Below are positions 5,800 through 6,999 of a DNA stretch of 6,999 nucleotides, one piece after another (the stretch's first letter is position 1; each line of letters starts with the position of its first letter). Source of the DNA: an uncultured Clostridia bacterium (GTDB taxonomy: Bacteria; Bacillota; Clostridia; Oscillospirales; Oscillospiraceae). The DNA lies in NCBI GenBank assembly GCA_947176425.1, contig CAMWQV010000106.1, positions 1 through 6,999 on the forward strand. Reading direction: 5' to 3'. A model generated the notes under the pieces. The model did no database searches. It was not told the DNA's origin and was given only the letters and a program-made list of their open reading frames with translations. The position numbers and the translations under genes are program-made.

Positions 5800-6492
5800 A
5801 TGATCTATTCTACCGAAGTCCAGCATATGTGTCCAGTTGCAAAAGGCGCGTACCACGGACCTGCTCCCATCCCCGAGGAGGGCAAGTGGGTTCAGGCAAA
5901 GGAAATCAAAGACATCAGCGGCTTCACCCACGGCGTGGGTTGGTGTGCCCCTCAGCAGGGCGCGTGCAAACTTACCCTTAACGTGAAGGAAGGAATCATC
6001 GAAGAAGCCCTTGTGGAAACTTTGGGCTGTTCCGGTATGACCCACTCCGCGGCGATGGCCAGTGAGATCCTTATCGGCAAAACCATCCTCGAAGCCCTGA
6101 ACACCGACTTGGTGTGCGACGCTATCAATACCGCTATGCGCGAGCTGTTCCTCCAAATCGTTTACGGCCGCACACAGTCCGCTTTCTCCGAAGACGGACT
6201 TGCCGTCGGAGCCAGCCTGGAAGACTTGGGCAAGGGCCTGCGCAGCCAGATCGGAACCATGTTCGGCACCAAGAGCAAAGGCCCCCGTTACCTGGAAATG
6301 GCTGAGGGCTACTGCACCCGTATGGCGCTCAACAAGGACGACGAAGTGATCGGGTACGAATTTGTGAACCTGGGCAAGATGATGGACTTCATCAAAAAAG
6401 GCGACGACGCCAATACCGCCCTGGAAAAAGCAAAGGGCCATTACGGTCAGTTCGAGGCGGCTGCCAAGTATATTGATCCCAGGCACGAATAA
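5800..6492 (+). CDS. IscU/NifU-like iron-sulfur cluster assembly scaffold protein
   Basis: A 230-residue protein related to the NifU N-terminal/IscU family, which holds nascent Fe-S clusters in the cytoplasm. The recognisable core is about residues 45-125: cysteines C49 and C56 before KLTLNVKEGIIEEA, then LGCSGMTHSAAMASEILIGK with C77, which matches the second IscU cysteine. Where IscU carries its third cysteine (KIHC), this protein has QIVY with Tyr122. C106 may replace it, with C11 and C172 also available. It is nearly twice as long as IscU, with a distinctive N-terminus and a C-terminal region of about 100 residues. The ATG has GGA-rich sequence at 5783-5792 about 7 bases upstream. The next gene starts 18 bases downstream, forming an operon under the consensus promoter. 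No cysteine desulfurase is in view, so cluster assembly here is inferred from homology; a different role for the metal site is possible. Confidence 0.85.
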   Translation: MIYSTEVQHMCPVAKGAYHGPAPIPEEGKWVQAKEIKDISGFTHGVGWCAPQQGACKLTLNVKEGIIEEALVETLGCSGMTHSAAMASEILIGKTILEALNTDLVCDAINTAMRELFLQIVYGRTQSAFSEDGLAVGASLEDLGKGLRSQIGTMFGTKSKGPRYLEMAEGYCTRMALNKDDEVIGYEFVNLGKMMDFIKKGDDANTALEKAKGHYGQFEAAAKYIDPRHE

Positions 6493-6510
6493 GAGAGGAG
6501 GACTATAATT

Positions 6511-6999
6511 ATGTCTCTGTTTGAAAGCTACGAGAGAAGAATCAACAAGATCAACGGCGTCCTCGCTCAGTACGGGATCAAGGATGTCGAAGAATGCCGC
6601 ACCATCTGCACCGAGCGCGGCTTTGACCCCTATGAGATCGTCAAGGGGATCCAGCCCATCTGCTTTGAAAACGCTTGCTGGGCATACTGTGTCGGCGCTG
6701 CTATCGCATTGAAGAAGAACGTCAAGACCGCTGCTGAAGCCGCAACCGCTATCGGTGAGGGCCTGCAGGCGTTCTGTATCGACGGCTCCGTTGCCGATGA
6801 CCGCAAGGTCGGTCTTGGCCACGGCAACCTGGGCGCGATGCTGTTGAGCGATGAGTCTAAATGCTTTGCATTTTTGGCCGGTCATGAATCCTTCGCTGCC
6901 GCAGAAGGCGCGATCGGTATCGTGAAAAACGCGAACAAAGCCCGTAAAGAGCCCCTGCGCGTGATTCTGAACGGTTTGGGTAAAGACGCTGCCCAGATC
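6511..6999 (+). CDS. GGGtGRT-family protein, N-terminal 163 residues (cut by window end)
   Basis: The frame stays open from the ATG at 6511 to the last base, giving 163 codons of a protein I recognise from memory as the family named GGGtGRT, normally about 330 residues. The naming motif lies in the part beyond the window. Recognisable stretches are MSLFESYERRINKIN at the start, then IQPICFENACWAYCVGAA (48-64), GSVADDRKVGLGHGNLGAML (92-111) and AGHESFAAAEGAIGI. Seven cysteines are present (29, 33, 51, 56, 60, 89, 118), with C51, C56 and C60 clustered, suggesting metal or thiol chemistry, but no function is established that I know of. AGGAGGA (6496-6502) lies 8 bases upstream of the start. It follows the IscU-like gene after 18 bases, the usual arrangement for this family, so the two probably act together. 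Confidence 0.85.
   Translation, partial: MSLFESYERRINKINGVLAQYGIKDVEECRTICTERGFDPYEIVKGIQPICFENACWAYCVGAAIALKKNVKTAAEAATAIGEGLQAFCIDGSVADDRKVGLGHGNLGAMLLSDESKCFAFLAGHESFAAAEGAIGIVKNANKARKEPLRVILNGLGKDAAQI

Noticed and set aside
6504..6509. TATAAT just before the GGGtGRT gene
   Set aside because: It falls in the spacer between the ribosome binding site and the ATG, with no suitable -35 and no room for a leader; it is incidental.
5773..6885. 370-codon minus-strand open frame
   Set aside because: It lies opposite two clearly homologous genes (IscU-like and GGGtGRT); this is a codon-bias shadow.
1..6999. CRISPR array, tRNA or rRNA genes, insertion sequence
   Set aside because: No regular repeat-spacer array, no tRNA or rRNA-like sequence recognised, and no transposase or integrase reading frame.

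Overview
The window looks like chromosomal DNA from a fairly GC-rich gut Clostridia bacterium, most likely of the Oscillospiraceae/Flavonifractor type. This is inferred from strong AGGAGG-type ribosome binding sites, sigma-A style promoters, AgrA/AgrC-like regulators, and an IscU-like scaffold followed by a GGGtGRT-family protein, a pairing I know from anaerobic Firmicutes. No database search was possible.

Layout: bases 1-353 hold no convincing gene; they are more AT-rich and contain a nested inverted repeat. A promoter with an extended -10 (354-382) then drives a two-gene regulatory operon: a LytTR response regulator (415-1113) and a GHKL/HPK10-type histidine kinase (1129-1791) with no membrane or sensor domain. 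A 95-base gap follows. It holds two direct repeats that fit the AgrA/LytTR operator pattern (9-base sites separated by exactly 12 bases), placed just upstream of a TTGACA -35 element, then a long 19-base spacer and a weak extended -10. A 9-bp GC-rich inverted repeat is superimposed on this promoter. Next come two overlapping half-size ABC exporter genes (1887-3713 and 3706-5604) that probably form a heterodimer.

After a 195-base gap with a perfect consensus promoter (TTGACA, 17 bases, TATAAT) and a structured leader, a second operon begins: an IscU/NifU-like protein (5800-6492) with an altered cysteine set, and the first 163 codons of a GGGtGRT-family protein (6511 to the window end). Arginine codon use changes sharply between the two operons.

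Working model: a moderate promoter expresses the kinase and regulator. The activated regulator binds the tandem LytTR sites and switches on the ABC exporter, whose own promoter is weak. What the soluble kinase senses is unknown; no agrB/agrD-like pheromone genes are seen. The Fe-S scaffold/GGGtGRT pair is a separate, probably well-expressed housekeeping operon. The most notable points are the sensorless kinase wired to an exporter through a recognisable LytTR operator, the hairpin overlapping that promoter, and the poorly characterised scaffold/GGGtGRT pair.
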